Part shown: positions 7,364 to 20,000 of the stretch, in pieces
Numbering within the stretch: the stretch's first letter is position 1
Layout: the number at the start of each line of letters is the position of its first letter
Source: Variovorax sp. E3
GTDB taxonomy: Bacteria; Pseudomonadota; Gammaproteobacteria; Burkholderiales; Burkholderiaceae_C
DNA: 64,000 bases
Direction: 5' to 3'
Assembly (NCBI RefSeq): GCF_016082275.1
Contig: NZ_MOWM01000003.1
Location: 62,001 to 126,000, forward strand
Position numbers and translations under genes: made by a program
The notes under the pieces: generated by a model
Told to the model about the DNA's origin: nothing
Database searches by the model: none
What the model saw: only the letters and a program-made list of their open reading frames with translations

Positions 7364-7645
7364 TCAGGGAGCATCCTGCCAGGCGACCAACCCATCGCAC
7401 CACAGGCCATGCTCGTCGAAGCGCGCGTTCTGCTCGGCGATCCAGTCCTGGTACTGCTCGTTGAATTCGCGCTTGCGCTGGGCAAGCGTCTTCTTCTGCT
7501 CGAGCGCCTCGAGTTCGGCAAAGCGTGCCGCCGAGACGATCACCGCCGCCACGCGGTCGTTCTTGAGCACGTGAACAGGCTCACGTTCGGCTTGGCCGAG
7601 GTAGTAGCCGAATCGGTTCTTGGCTTCGGTGGCGGTGATCTGCAT
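7364..7645 (-). CDS. Hybrid antitoxin: Phd/YefM-like N-terminus, CcdA-like C-terminus
   Basis: 93 residues from ATG 7645, with GGAG placed correctly upstream. Residues 1-45 (MQITATEAKNRFGYYLGQAE, then VLKNDRVAAVIVSAARF) are a Phd/YefM antitoxin fold, which dimerises and binds the operator. Residues about 58-90 (REFNEQYQDWIAEQNARF and DEHGLW) resemble the CcdA tail that wraps the CcdB toxin. It is immediately followed by a CcdB-type toxin. It should neutralise the toxin and repress the operon. The domain assignment is by eye and the C-terminal match is the weaker part. Confidence 0.82.
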   Translation of the reverse strand: MQITATEAKNRFGYYLGQAEREPVHVLKNDRVAAVIVSAARFAELEALEQKKTLAQRKREFNEQYQDWIAEQNARFDEHGLWCDGLVAWQDAP

Positions 7646-7719
7646 GGCGGCTCCGGCGCAGTGATTAGCCATTTTAGCCATCAACCGCCCCAGAGCCCAC
7701 CTGCGAGGTCTCAGGCCTT

Positions 7720-9561
<1,842 letters not shown>

Positions 9562-10194
9562 TTATGAGTTGGATGGCTTGGTCGCCAGCACGGCGGGGCC
9601 GCCAGGGACGACCACCCCCATCGAGACGATGTACTTGAGCGCTTCGTCCACGCTCATCTTGAGTTCGATGCAATCGCTGCGCTTGAGCATCACGAAGTAG
9701 CCGCCCGTGGGGTTGGGCGTGGTCGGCACGTAGACGCTGAGGAACTCCTCGGTGCCCAGGTGCGCGGCCACCTCGTTGCCCGGCGCGCCGGTCACGAAGG
9801 CGATGGTCCAGACGTTTTCGCGCGGCCACTGAATCAGCACGGCCGTGCGGAAGGCATTGCCGTTCTCGGAGAACAGCGTGTCCGACACCTGTTTGACGCT
9901 GGAATAGATGGAGCGCACCACCGGAATGCGGCGCACCACGGCGTCGCCCCAGCCGAGCAGGCGCTTGCCCACGAAATTGCTCGCGATGGCGCCGACCACC
10001 AGCAGGATGGCCAGCGTGAGCAGCACGCCCAGCCCGCGGATGTTGTTCTCGAACAGCCAGCGCTGCCATGCGCCCGGGAGCACCCAGAGCGTCTGGTCCA
10101 GCGTGTCGATGATCCACTTCAGCACCGCGAGGGTGATGAACAGCGGAACGATCACCAGCAAGCCGGAGAACAACCATTTGCGCAGGGCGAGCAT
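9562..10194 (-). CDS. DUF502 inner-membrane protein
   Basis: 210 residues from ATG 10194 ([20 protein letters not shown]). It has two N-terminal membrane segments (about 8-28 and 55-80). Conserved blocks follow: [24 protein letters not shown] and [11 protein letters not shown], all diagnostic of DUF502. The function is not established. It sits between fmdB and aspS, with 37 bases to the aspS start, an arrangement I recall from other Burkholderiales. A long open frame joining it to fmdB is an artefact of the fmdB frameshift. Confidence 0.88.
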   Translation of the reverse strand: MLALRKWLFSGLLVIVPLFITLAVLKWIIDTLDQTLWVLPGAWQRWLFENNIRGLGVLLTLAILLVVGAIASNFVGKRLLGWGDAVVRRIPVVRSIYSSVKQVSDTLFSENGNAFRTAVLIQWPRENVWTIAFVTGAPGNEVAAHLGTEEFLSVYVPTTPNPTGGYFVMLKRSDCIELKMSVDEALKYIVSMGVVVPGGPAVLATKPSNS

Positions 10195-10204
10195 GGCGAG
10201 GGTC

Positions 10205-10545
10205 TCAGTCGCCGCTCTTGGCGGTGGCGGCAGCGGGCGCGGGGGCCGCAGCGGGTGCGGCCGGTGCCGGGGCGGGGCTGGGCGTGGCGCTGGAAGAAGA
10301 CTCGCCGGACTTGGCGGCGTCGCTCGAGGCGGGCGCGTGGCCGGTTCGGACTTCTTGCCGCCGCCGTCGCGGAAATCGGTCACGTACCAGCCCGAGCCCT
10401 TGAGCTGGAAGCCGGCGGCCGTGACCTGTTTTTCGAAAGCGCTCGCGCCGCACGCCGGACACACCGTGAGAGGCGCGTCGGACATCTTCTGCAAAGCGTC
10501 TTTGGCAAAGCCGCAGGCGCTGCACTTGTAGGCGTAGATGGGCAT
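10205..10545 (-). CDS. FmdB-family zinc-ribbon protein (frameshifted in this sequence)
   Basis: Starts MPIYAYKCSACGFAKDALQK; a second knuckle CPACG completes a CxxC...CxxC zinc ribbon in the first 40 residues, typical of FmdB regulatory proteins. The GSGWYVTDF element is also family-specific. The tail is Ala/Pro/Ser-rich and ends AAATAKSGD. The frame breaks near 10336; adding one C on the plus strand gives EPATAPASSDAAKSGE and a 113-residue protein. It lies just before the DUF502 gene. Its role is presumed regulatory or in RNA/protein binding; there is no direct evidence here. Confidence 0.82.
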
Positions 10546-10649
10546 GGGAAATCGGGTGGGGAAAAGCGGCGCAGCTGCCGCTCGCAAAGCCCTCGATTAT
10601 AGGGGCGACCCCGCCAAACAGGGCCCGGCGTGGGCCCCGGCCCCGAGCT

Positions 10650-12101
10650 TCACGCCGGTTCCGTGGCCAAAGGCCGGTGCGGCGTGTGAGTGTCCACTAG
10701 CCATTGCGGCAACAGCGACCCGACCACCATGCCCCCGAAAGAGCACAGCACGCCCGCCAACTGAGCCGGAAACACCGCGCCCCAGGCCGGTACGGCCAGA
10801 AACAGCAGCCACACGCCGATGCCCAGCGCGATCGAGGCGATGGCGCCCTGCGTGGTGGCGCGGCGCCAGTACAGGCCGCACACCAGCGGCACGAAAGCCC
10901 CCACCAGCGGCACCTGGTAGGCGCCCGACACCAGTTCGTAGATCGGCGTACCCTGCATGCGGATGGCGTAGGCCAGCACGGCGGCGCTGAACAGCAGCAC
11001 CGTGATGCGCATCGTCATGAGGTTCTGGCGGTCGGTGCCCGACGGGCGGAACTGGCGCCAGATGTTCTCGGTGAAGGTGACGCTGGGCGCCAGCAAGGTG
11101 GCCGAGGCGGTCGACTTGATCGCCGAGAGCAGCGCGCCGAAGAACAGCACCTGCATCACGAACGGCATCTTCTGCAGCACCAGCGTGGGCAGCACCTTCT
11201 GCGGATCCTCCTTGAGCAGCGTGGCCGTCTGCTCCGGCATGATCAGCAGCGCGCTGGCCACCAGGAACATCGGCACGAAGGCGAACAGGATGTACGCCAC
11301 GCCGCCGATGACCGGACCGCGCGTGGCGGCCTTCACGCTGTTGGCCGACATCACGCGCTGGAACACGTCCTGCTGCGGAATGGAGCCCAGCATCATGGTG
11401 ATGGCGGCCGCGAAGAAGAAGATCATGTCGTGCCAGCTCGGCTCGGGCCAGAACTTGAACAGGTCCTTGCTGACCGCGAACGCCACCACCTTGTCGGCGC
11501 CGCCGGCCATGTCGCCCGCGAACATGGCGATCACGGCCAGGCCGGACACCAGGATGATCATCTGGATGAAGTCGGTCACCGCCACCGACCACATGCCGCC
11601 GAACAGCGTGTAGGCCAGGATCGAGACCACGCCGATCACCATGCCCATCGGGATGCTGATGGCACCGGCCGACAGCAGGTTGAACACCAGCCCCAGCGCC
11701 GTGACCTGCGCCGACACCCAGCCCAGGTAGCTCAGCATGATGATCAGCGAGCACGCCACCTCGACCCCGCGGCCGAAGCGCTCGCGGTAGTAGTCGCTGA
11801 TGGTCAGCAGCGTCATGCGGTAGAGCTTGCCCGCGAAGAACAGGCCCACCAGGATCAGGCAGGTGCCCGCGCCGAACGGGTCTTCGACCACGCCGTTGAG
11901 GCCGCCTTCGATGAACTTGGCCGGAATGCCGAGCACCGTTTCGGAGCCGAACCACGTGGCGAACGTGGTCGTCACGATCATGAACAGCGGCAGGTGCCGC
12001 CCGGCAATGGCGAAGTCGGTGGTGTTTTTCACCCGCTTCGCGGCATAGAGGCCGATCGCGATGGTGACCAGCAGATAGACGATGACCAACGTCAGCAGCA
12101 C
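10650..12101 (-). CDS. Sodium:solute symporter (SSS family)
   Basis: 483 residues from GTG 12101, with AGAGGAG upstream. It has about 12-13 hydrophobic segments. Recognisable SSS elements are FAIAGRHLPLF and ATWFGSETVLGIPAKFIEGG near the N-terminus, and SAIKSTASATLLAPS in the conserved helix-8 region. PutP/PanF-type carriers use the sodium gradient for uptake of proline, pantothenate or other organic solutes; the substrate here cannot be fixed. It lies downstream of ubiB on the same strand with a 13-base gap. The N-terminus in the longer frame (Cys-rich) is not real. Confidence 0.88.
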   Translation of the reverse strand: MLLTLVIVYLLVTIAIGLYAAKRVKNTTDFAIAGRHLPLFMIVTTTFATWFGSETVLGIPAKFIEGGLNGVVEDPFGAGTCLILVGLFFAGKLYRMTLLTISDYYRERFGRGVEVACSLIIMLSYLGWVSAQVTALGLVFNLLSAGAISIPMGMVIGVVSILAYTLFGGMWSVAVTDFIQMIILVSGLAVIAMFAGDMAGGADKVVAFAVSKDLFKFWPEPSWHDMIFFFAAAITMMLGSIPQQDVFQRVMSANSVKAATRGPVIGGVAYILFAFVPMFLVASALLIMPEQTATLLKEDPQKVLPTLVLQKMPFVMQVLFFGALLSAIKSTASATLLAPSVTFTENIWRQFRPSGTDRQNLMTMRITVLLFSAAVLAYAIRMQGTPIYELVSGAYQVPLVGAFVPLVCGLYWRRATTQGAIASIALGIGVWLLFLAVPAWGAVFPAQLAGVLCSFGGMVVGSLLPQWLVDTHTPHRPLATEPA

Positions 12102-12114
12102 GACGGAAACTCCT

Positions 12115-13680
12115 CTAGAACAAACGCACGCGCACCAGCAATTGCATGGCGAGCAACCCCAATACAAAACCTATGCCACCGTAGACGATGGTCTGCAGCA
12201 ACCGGTTGGTGCGCTTCTGCTCGGCCAGCAGTTCGAGCAGTTCGCGCCGGTTGTCGGCGGGGCGATTTTCCAGGAAATCGTGCAAAAGTCGCGGAAATTG
12301 AGGAAGCAATTTGGCGTACCGCGGCGCCTCGGCCTTGAGTTGCTGCAGCAACTTCTTCGGGCCGATCTGGTCGACCATCCACTTCTCCAGGAAGGGTTTG
12401 GCCGTGGCCCACAGGTCGAGATCGGGGTCGATGTTGCGGCCCAGGCCCTCGATGTTGAGCAGCGTCTTCTGCAGCAGCACCAGCTGCGGCTGGATCTCGA
12501 CGTGGAAGCGGCGCGAGGTCTGGAACAGGCGCATCAGCACCATGCCCAGCGACAGTTCCTTCAGCGGCCGGTCGAAGTACGGCTCGCACACCGTGCGGAT
12601 GGCCGCCTCCAGCTCGTCGATGCGCGTGCCCACCGGCACCCAGCCGCTTTCCAGGTGCAGCTCGGCCACGCGCTTGTAGTCGCGCCGGAAAAAGGCCACG
12701 AAGTTCTGCGCGAGGTATTCCTTGTCCGACTCGGTGAGCGTGCCGATGATCCCGAAGTCCAGCGAGATGTAGCGCCCGAAGGTCTCGGGCGCCAGGCTCA
12801 CCTGGATGTTGCCGGGGTGCATGTCGGCGTGGAAGAAGCCGTCGCGAAAGACCTGCGTGAAGAAGATCGTGACGCCGTCGCGCGCCAGCTTGGGAATGTC
12901 GACGCCGGCCGCGCGCAGGCGCTCCATCTGCGCAATGGGCACGCCCTTCATGCGCTCCATCACGATGACCTCGGGGTGGCAGAAGTCCCAGAACATCTCG
13001 GGGATCAGCACCAGGTCGAGCTCGGCCATGTTGCGGCGCAGCTGGGCCGCGTTGGCGGCCTCGCGCACCAGGTCGAGCTCGTCGTGCAGGTACTTGTCGA
13101 ACTCGCCGACCACCTCGCGCGGCTTCAGGCGCTTGCCGTCGGCCGACAGGCCCTCGACCCAGCCGGCCATCATGGCCATGAGCGCCAGGTCTTTCTCGAT
13201 CACGCCGCGCATGTTGGGTCGCAGCACCTTGACCGCGACCTCGCGCACCTCGCCCGCGTTGGTGCGGATGGTCGCGAAGTGCACCTGCGCGATCGATGCG
13301 CTGGCAATGGGCGTTTCGTCGAACTGGATGAACACGTCGCTCACCGGGCGGCGGAACGCGCGCTCGATGGTCGCGATGGCCACGGCCGAGGGGAACGGCG
13401 GCACGCGGTCCTGCAGGAACGCGAGTTCGTCGGCGATGTCGGGCGGCAGCAGGTCGCGCCGGGTCGACAGCACCTGGCCGAACTTGACGAAGATGGGGCC
13501 GAGCCGCTCGAGCGCCTCGCGCAGCCGCTGGCCGCGCGGCGCGTCGAGGTTGCGCCCGAAGGACACGATGCGCGCCACCACGCGCAGCCAAGGCTTCTGG
13601 AAGCTCGTGAGCACGAGCTCGTCGAGACCGTAGCGCAGCGCGACCCAGACGATGAACAGGCCGCGGTAGAAGCGCCTCAT
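12115..13680 (-). CDS. ubiB: UbiB, atypical kinase/ATPase for ubiquinone biosynthesis
   Basis: 521 residues. The ADCK/UbiB signature KxGQ is at 66-69 (FVKFGQVLS), followed by nucleotide-site elements [17 protein letters not shown], and DFGIIGTL as the metal motif. Two C-terminal transmembrane helices (residues about 470-515) anchor it to the inner membrane. It supports ubiquinone synthesis, probably by extracting lipid precursors with its ATPase activity. It overlaps ubiJ by 4 bases (ATGA). With ubiJ and ubiE nearby this is a ubiquinone cluster. Confidence 0.95.
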   Translation of the reverse strand: MRRFYRGLFIVWVALRYGLDELVLTSFQKPWLRVVARIVSFGRNLDAPRGQRLREALERLGPIFVKFGQVLSTRRDLLPPDIADELAFLQDRVPPFPSAVAIATIERAFRRPVSDVFIQFDETPIASASIAQVHFATIRTNAGEVREVAVKVLRPNMRGVIEKDLALMAMMAGWVEGLSADGKRLKPREVVGEFDKYLHDELDLVREAANAAQLRRNMAELDLVLIPEMFWDFCHPEVIVMERMKGVPIAQMERLRAAGVDIPKLARDGVTIFFTQVFRDGFFHADMHPGNIQVSLAPETFGRYISLDFGIIGTLTESDKEYLAQNFVAFFRRDYKRVAELHLESGWVPVGTRIDELEAAIRTVCEPYFDRPLKELSLGMVLMRLFQTSRRFHVEIQPQLVLLQKTLLNIEGLGRNIDPDLDLWATAKPFLEKWMVDQIGPKKLLQQLKAEAPRYAKLLPQFPRLLHDFLENRPADNRRELLELLAEQKRTNRLLQTIVYGGIGFVLGLLAMQLLVRVRLF

Positions 13681-14246
13681 TCGAAGGTGCCCGCCGAACC
13701 GCCGGCCTTGCCGGCCGCGCGGTTGCCGACGAACTGGCGCAGCGCGCCGGCGACGCGCCGCACGGCGTTGCCGAGGGTGTGCGCGGGCACGTCGCCGATC
13801 ACGCGGGCCAGGTCGTCCTCGATGTCCCAGCGCACGTGGTCGACCAGCCAGTTGACCTCGGCCGCCAGTTGCACGTCGCCGACGATCTGCACCGAGGGCT
13901 TGTCGCCGCGCAGCGTGGCGCGGGCGATGTCGAAGGGGGATTCGTCGGTGACGGTGAGCCTGAGCTCGGGCTCCGCGCCTTCAGGGGCCAGGTCGAGCAG
14001 GCCGGCCGGCGTGGACACCAGCTGCATGGTCACGAAGCGCCACTGGAAGCGCACCACCCTGCCCTGCTGGCGCAGCAACCGCTGCTGGGCCTCGGGCTCC
14101 TGCTGCAGCACGTGGTTCAGGAACAGGACCGCGCGGTGCTGGATCTCGTGGACTGCCCAATCCGGGGGCTGGAGGCGTTCGCCGATGCGATTGAAAAGGT
14201 CGCCGAGAAAAGAAAAAGGGGACGATGGTGTGGCCATAGTCCCCAT
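13677..14246 (-). CDS. ubiJ: UbiJ, SCP2-domain accessory factor of ubiquinone biosynthesis
   Basis: 189 residues (or 186 from the next ATG). The N-terminal half is a small SCP2/sterol-carrier-like lipid-binding domain ([20 protein letters not shown], then [11 protein letters not shown]). The C-terminal half is an amphipathic helix region ([17 protein letters not shown]). UbiJ holds the prenylated intermediates for the cytosolic Ubi complex. The ATGA overlap with ubiB and ubiE upstream supports the assignment; sequence conservation in this family is low, so context carries weight. Confidence 0.87.
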   Translation of the reverse strand: MGTMATPSSPFSFLGDLFNRIGERLQPPDWAVHEIQHRAVLFLNHVLQQEPEAQQRLLRQQGRVVRFQWRFVTMQLVSTPAGLLDLAPEGAEPELRLTVTDESPFDIARATLRGDKPSVQIVGDVQLAAEVNWLVDHVRWDIEDDLARVIGDVPAHTLGNAVRRVAGALRQFVGNRAAGKAGGSAGTFE

Positions 14247-14288
14247 TATCCCGTCTGTGTCGCGGCCGGGCGCGGCCGCGACCCGGTT

Positions 14289-15322
14289 TTACTGTAGTGC
14301 CTGCACGCCGGCGACAAGCCAGCCGCTGGTGCCGCTGGTCGGCTTGGTCATGTTCCAGACTTCGCGGAACGGGCCCGGGCCCGCCGAGGCGTCTTCGCGG
14401 ATCATGCCGGAGAACTCCACGCTGGCCATGTAGGCGTCGGGCAGCTCTTCGATGCCCAGCAGCTTGGCGTCGAGCATGACCACTTCGGTCTTGTTCGAGG
14501 CGCCACCCGTGTGGCTGGCGCGGTCGGCCAGCTGCGAGCGGATTTCGTCGACCATGCTGTCGGTCATCATCGAGCGCAGCATCGACACGTCGGCGCGGTC
14601 CCATGCGTCCTGCAGGGTCACGAAGTTGCGCTTGGCCGCACCGAGGAAGCCCTCGACGTCGAAGCCGGCGGGAATGCCCCACGACTGCGAACCACCGAGC
14701 GCCGAACCGATCATGCTGCCGCCGGCTGCCGCGCCGGCCGCCGAGAGGCTGCTGCCGTGACGGTCGCCTTCAGCAGGCGTTGCGTCGAACGAGGTCGCGC
14801 TGCGTTCCCACGGGCGGGCCGATGCGTCGTTGCCCACGTTGGCCGGGCTGTACTGCGCCGGTGCGGTGGCGTTGCTCGGGCTGGCGCCCGCGCCCTGGAA
14901 CGCGAAGCCGCCCTGGCGGTTGGCACCCGAGGCTTGCTGCGAGCGCGCCTTGATCATGCGCCACACCACCACGCCGGCCAGCACGAGCAGGCCGATCAGC
15001 AGGATGTTGCCGAAGCCGGCACCCAGGCCCAGCGAATGCGCGAGCCATGCGAGACCCAGGCCGGCCGCGAGGCGCCGAGCATCGCGCCCCACGGACGCTT
15101 CGGTGCCGCTGCCGCCGCGGCCGCACCCGGCTTGGCCGCTGCCGCGCTCGACGCGTTCTGCTGCGCGGGTGCGCCGGGCGCTGCCGGCGGCGTGGCCTGG
15201 CGTTGCGTCACGTTGGAGGACTGGCGTCCCACCGACTTGCCGCCGCCCATGCGGGCAGCCTCGGCCTGGACACTGCCCAGCACCAACGCGACCGCCAAAA
15301 ACAAAGAACCCAAACTCTTCAT
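14289..15322 (-). CDS. Tim44-like domain protein (frameshifted in this sequence)
   Basis: ATG 15322 begins with a signal peptide (MKSLGSLFLAVALVLGSVQA, cleavage probably after EAA). Next come a low-complexity Ala/Pro/Gly linker, a membrane segment (GFGNILLIGLLVLAGVVVWR), and a C-terminal Tim44-like domain (DAWDRADVSMLRSMM to TSGWLVAGVQALQ). The family is membrane-associated, with unknown bacterial function. The frame breaks near 15073; one extra C on the plus strand gives GAMLGGLAAGLGLAW and a 344-residue protein. It sits between ubiE and ubiJ, an order I recall from other Comamonadaceae. Confidence 0.85.
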
Positions 15323-15354
15323 GTCGTCTCCTCTTGAGCGAAAGATTCGCCTCA

Positions 15355-16086
15355 TCAACACTTGATTCCAACATGGAGGGCAGCGATTCCCCCCGTCATG
15401 TTGTGATAGTCCACATGTCCGAAACCGCCCTCTTTCATGAGGGTCTTGAGTTCCTCTTGCGAGGGGTGCATCCGGATGGATTCGGCCAGGTAGCGATAGC
15501 TCGCGTCGTCACCGGCCACGAGCTTGCCAAGGCGCGGCAGCACGTTGAAGGAGTACCAGTCGTAGGCCTTGGCGAGCGGCTTGGCGACCTTCGAGAACTC
15601 CAGCACGAGCAGCTTGCCGCGCGGCTTGATCACGCGGTTCATTTCCTTGAGCGCGATGTCCTTGTGCGTCATGTTGCGCAGGCCGAAGGCCACCGTGACC
15701 ACGTCGAAGTGGTTGTCGGGAAAGGGCAGCTTCTCGGCGTCGCAGACCATGGTGGGCAGCGACACGCCGGCGTCCAGCAGACGGTCGCGGCCGGTGCGCA
15801 GCATGGCTTCGTTGATGTCGGTGTGCACCACCTGGCCGGTGGCGCCGACCTTCTTGGCGAAGGCCAGTGCGAGGTCGCCGGTGCCGCCCGCGATGTCGAG
15901 CACGCGCGAGCCTTCGCCCACATTCGCGACCATCACGGTGTACGCCTTCCAGGCGCGGTGCAGGCCCGCCGACATCAGGTCGTTCATGATGTCGTAGCGC
16001 GAGGCAACCGAATCGAAGACGCCGCGAACGCGTTGCGCCTTCTCGGTTTCGTCGACTGTTTCGAAGCCGAAGTGTGTGGTACTCAT
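15355..16086 (-). CDS. ubiE: Ubiquinone/menaquinone C-methyltransferase
   Basis: 243 residues. SAM-dependent class I methyltransferase that methylates the ring carbon of the demethoxy-quinol intermediate in ubiquinone synthesis. The start [12 protein letters not shown] is typical. The glycine-rich SAM motif is [15 protein letters not shown] near 63-77, and the UbiE signatures [14 protein letters not shown] and FGLRNM are present. It is full length. It is the first gene of the ubiE / Tim44-like / ubiJ / ubiB run on the minus strand. Confidence 0.96.
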   Translation of the reverse strand: MSTTHFGFETVDETEKAQRVRGVFDSVASRYDIMNDLMSAGLHRAWKAYTVMVANVGEGSRVLDIAGGTGDLALAFAKKVGATGQVVHTDINEAMLRTGRDRLLDAGVSLPTMVCDAEKLPFPDNHFDVVTVAFGLRNMTHKDIALKEMNRVIKPRGKLLVLEFSKVAKPLAKAYDWYSFNVLPRLGKLVAGDDASYRYLAESIRMHPSQEELKTLMKEGGFGHVDYHNMTGGIAALHVGIKC

Positions 16087-16235
16087 GCAACCGATGTTAG
16101 GCCGGAAGCCTTCACATCAAGCCGACGACCCCGCGCGCACGGCGGACATTTGTTGCTTTTTTCGCGCGCCCTTCCTGGGCGTAGGGCTATGTTTTCAGGA
16201 GCACCGCGCGGATTTTCGGGTGCCTGCCGCAGGCC

Positions 16236-16648
16236 TCAGTGGCTGCTGCAGCCGTGACCGCCGGCTTCGACCATCGGCGTGTCGCGATCGCGCCCGCCTC
16301 AGCCAGGCGGTGCTCGTACGTGGCCCACAGCTCGGCCTGCTTCTCACCCAGTTCGTAGAGCAGGTCCCACGAGTAGATGCCGGTGTTGTGGCCGTCGCTG
16401 AAGGTCGGCTGCACGGCGTAGTTGCCGACGGCCTCGAGGTCGACGAGATCGACGTTGCGCTTGCCGGTCTGCAGGATTTCCTGGCCCGGGCCGTGGCCCT
16501 GCACCTCGGCCGAAGGCGAGTAGATGCGCATCAGCTCGAAGGGAATCCGAAAGCTCGCGCCGTCCGAGAAGCCCACTTCGAGCACGCGCGACTGGCCGTG
16601 CACGGTGATCGATTGCGGCGTCGGTGCGCCCGGTTTCAAGCCTGCCAT
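16236..16648 (-). CDS. DUF971 domain protein (frameshifted near its 3' end)
   Basis: Starts MAGLKPGAPTPQSITVHGQS. The core LEVGFSDGASFRIPFELMRI, VGNYAVQPTFSDGHNTGIYSW is the gamma-butyrobetaine-hydroxylase-like N-terminal domain (DUF971), found in Fe-S and metal-related proteins. The frame as read runs on to 16187 with nonsense. Adding one C near 16289 gives an end AGADRDTPMVEAGGHGCSSH and a stop at 16236, 137 residues, matching the family's His/Cys-ended tail. The start overlaps the stop of the HIT gene (ATGA). Confidence 0.82.
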
Positions 16649-17094
16649 CAGAAACTCCTGTTGCCCAAGCGTTCGATCATCGCAGCCTCGGCGGCCGGCA
16701 GGCGCGCAGTGGTTTCTGCCTCGCGCGCGGCGCTGCGTTCGCGTTGAACGGCAGCCCACACGGAGCCCGGAAAGTGGCTGTCATCGGCGAAGCGCGCGAT
16801 CACGTGCCAGTGCAGGTGCGCCACCATGTTGCCGAGCGCGGCGAGGTTGATCTTGGTCGGGCGCAAGTGCTCGCGCAGGCACTGTTCGACGACGGCCACC
16901 GCCTCCATGCACAGCACGCGATCGGCCGCGTCGAGATCGGAAAACTCCGCCGCATGCTCGCGCCAGATCACGCGGTAGAAGGCCGGAAAGCCCGCCTCTT
17001 GCGCATGGATGACGCGCAGCTTCGCGCCCTCGAACACGAGGCGACCGCCCGCGCCCTCGCACAGCACGCAGCCTTGCTGCATCGCGGCCGTCAC
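16648..17094 (-). CDS. HIT-family (histidine triad) hydrolase
   Basis: About 148 residues from GTG 17094 (GTGA overlap with the upstream stop); ATG 17082 is an alternative. The triad HLHWHVIARF lies at about residues 93-102, preceded by NLAALGNMVA, and an N-terminal CVLCEG zinc-like pair is present. HIT enzymes hydrolyse dinucleoside polyphosphates or nucleoside phosphoramidates. It lies between the large oxidase and the DUF971 gene, overlapping both, so the three form one transcription unit. Confidence 0.87.
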   Translation of the reverse strand: MTAAMQQGCVLCEGAGGRLVFEGAKLRVIHAQEAGFPAFYRVIWREHAAEFSDLDAADRVLCMEAVAVVEQCLREHLRPTKINLAALGNMVAHLHWHVIARFADDSHFPGSVWAAVQRERSAAREAETTARLPAAEAAMIERLGNRSF

Positions 17095-20000
17095 ACCAGC
17101 ACCCGCTCGATCCCGCCCTGGTTGGCGGCGGCCACGTAGGTCGGCATCCAGTCGGCGCCGAGGATCTTGTTGGCCATCTCGACCACGATGTAGTCGGCTT
17201 CGAGCAGGCCGTTGTTCAGGTCGTTGCCGTAGCGCGAGAGGCCTTGCAGGCAGCTCGGGCAGCTGGTGAGAATCTTCACGTTGTCCTTTTCGCCGACCTT
17301 GCCGCTGTCGCGCAATGCGGCCTCGCCCTTCTTCAGCTCCTCTTCCTTGCGGAAACGGATCTGCGTCGAGATGTCGGGCCGCGACACGCCCAGCGTGCCC
17401 GACTCGCCGCAGCAGCGGTCGTTCTTGAGCACGTTGTCGCCGACCAGCGCCTTCACCGTCTTCATCGGGTCCTGCTGTTTCATCGGCGAGTGGCAGGGGT
17501 CGTGGTACAGGTAGCCGCCACCGCCCGCATCGGCCAGCGTGATGCCCTTTTCGAGCAGGTACTCGTGGATGTCGATGATGCGGCAGCCAGGGAAGATCTT
17601 GTCGAACTGGTAACCCTGCAGCTGGTCGTAGCAGGTGCCGCAGCTCACCACCACCGTCTTGATGTCGAGGTAGTTCAGCGTGTTGGCCACGCGGTGGAAG
17701 AGCACGCGGTTGTCGGTGATCATCTTCTCGGCCTTGTCGAACTGGCCGCTGCCGCGTTGCGGATAGCCGCAGCACAGGTAGCCCGGCGGCAGCACGGTCT
17801 GCACGCCCGCATGCCACAGCATGGCCTGCGTCGCCAGGCCCACCTGCGAGAACAGCCGCTCCGAGCCGCAGCCCGGAAAGTAGAAGACCGCCTCGGTTTC
17901 GGGCGTGGTCGCCTTCGGGTTGCGGATGATCGGCACGTAGTCGGCATCCTCGATGTCCAGCAGCGCGCGCGCCGTCTGCTTGGGCAGGCCGCCCGGCATC
18001 TTCTTGTTGATGAAGTGGACCACCTGCTCCTTGATCGGCGCCACGCCCAGCGAGGCCGGCGGCGCTGCCGTCTGCTTCTTCGCCAGGCCGCGCAGCAGGT
18101 CGTTGGCCAGGCGCTGCGCCTTGAAGCCCACGCCCACCATGCCCGCGCGCATCGTCTTGATGGTCTGCGGGTTGGTTGCGTTCAGGAAGAACATCGCGGC
18201 CGCGTTGCCGGGGCGGAAGCTCTTCTGGCCCATCTTGCGCAGCAGGTTGCGCATGTTCATCGACACGTCGCCGAAGTCGATCTTCACCGGGCACGGCGTG
18301 AGGCACTTGTGGCACACGGTGCAGTGGTCGGCCACGTCCTCGAACTCTTCCCAGTGCTTGATGCTGATGCCGCGCCGCGTCTGCTCTTCGTAGAGGAAGG
18401 CCTCCACCAGCAGCGAGGTCGCGAGGATCTTGTTGCGCGGGCTGTAGAGCAGATTGGCGCGCGGCACGTGGGTGGCGCACACGGGCTTGCACTTGCCGCA
18501 GCGCAGGCAGTCCTTCACGCTGTCGGCAATGGCGCCGATGTCGCTCTGCTGCATGATCAGCGACTCGTGGCCCATGAGCCCGAAGCTCGGCGTGTAGGCG
18601 TTGGTCAGGTCGGCATGCAGCGTCTCGGGCTTGCCGGCCGGCGCGCGCAGCAGCTTGCCCTTGTTGAAGCGGCCTTCGGGGTCGACCTTGGCCTTGTACT
18701 CGGTGAACGGACGCAGCTCTTCGTCGCTGAGGAACTCGAGCTTGGTGATGCCAATGCCGTGCTCGCCCGAGATCACGCCGTCGAGGCTGCGCGCCAGCGC
18801 CATGATGCGCACCACCGCGGCATGCGCGGTCTGCAGCATGTCGTAGTTGTCGCTGTTCACGGGAATGTTGGTGTGCACGTTGCCGTCGCCCGCGTGCATG
18901 TGCAGCGCGACCCACACGCGGCCCTTGAGCACGCGCTTGTGGATGGCCGTGCACTCGGCCAGGATGGGCGCGAACTCGGCGCCCGAGAAAATCTCCTGCA
19001 GCGGCTGGCGCAGTTGCGTCTTCCAGCTCGCGCGCAGCGTGTGGTCCTGCAGCTGCGCGAACTGCGCGTCGACATTGCGCAGCCAGCCGGCCCACAGCGC
19101 GCGCACCTCGTGCACCAGCGCCACGGCCTGCGTCACGCGGTCTTCGAGCAGCTCGGCCGCCGGGATTTCGTGCGCGTCGTCGGTCTTGCCCAGCGGCAGG
19201 TTGCCGCGCGTGAGGAAGGCTTCGAGCTCGTCGGTCAGCGCGAGCTTGTTCTGCAGCGACAGCTCGATGTTGATGCGCTCGATGCCGTCGCTGTACTCGG
19301 CCATGCGCGGCAGCGGAATCACCACGTCTTCATTGATCTTGAAGGCGTTGGTGTGCTTGCTGATGGCGGCCGTGCGCTTGCGGTCGAGCCAGAATTTCTT
19401 GCGCGCCTCGGGACTGATGGCAATGAAGCCTTCGCCGCTGCGCGAGTTGGCGATGCGCACCACTTCCGAGGTGATGCGCGCCACGTCGTCGGCGTTGTCG
19501 CCCGCGATGTCGCCGAACAGCACCATCTTCGGCAGGCCGCCGTGCTTCTTCGACTTGGTGGCGTAGCCACGGCCTTCAGGTAGCGGTCGTCCAGGTGCTC
19601 GAGGCCGGCCAGCAGCACGCCCGAGCGCTTCTGCTCGGCGAACATGAAGTCCTTGATCTCCACGATGCTGGGCACCGCGTCCTTGGCGTTGCCGAAGAAT
19701 TCGAGGCACACGGTGCGCGTGTGCGCCGGCATGCGGTGCACCACCCAGCGGCAGCTGGTGATGAGGCCGTCGCAGCCCTCTTTCTGGATGCCCGGCAGGC
19801 CCGAGAGGAACTTGTCGGTCACGTCCTTGCCCAGGCCTTCCTTGCGGAAGGTGCGGCCGGGGATGTCCAGGCGCTCGGTGCGCAGCCTGGTCTTGCCGTC
19901 GGCGGCGTAGTACTGCAGCTCGAACACGGCGCTTTCGGCGTCGTGGATCTTGCCCAGGTTGTGGCCGATGCGCGTGACCTCGAGCCATTCGGCCTGCGGC

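Noticed and set aside
9562..10587. A single open frame apparently fusing the FmdB zinc ribbon with DUF502
   Set aside because: The join exists only because one base is missing in fmdB near 10336. With it restored, fmdB ends at 10205 and DUF502 begins at its own ATG 10194.
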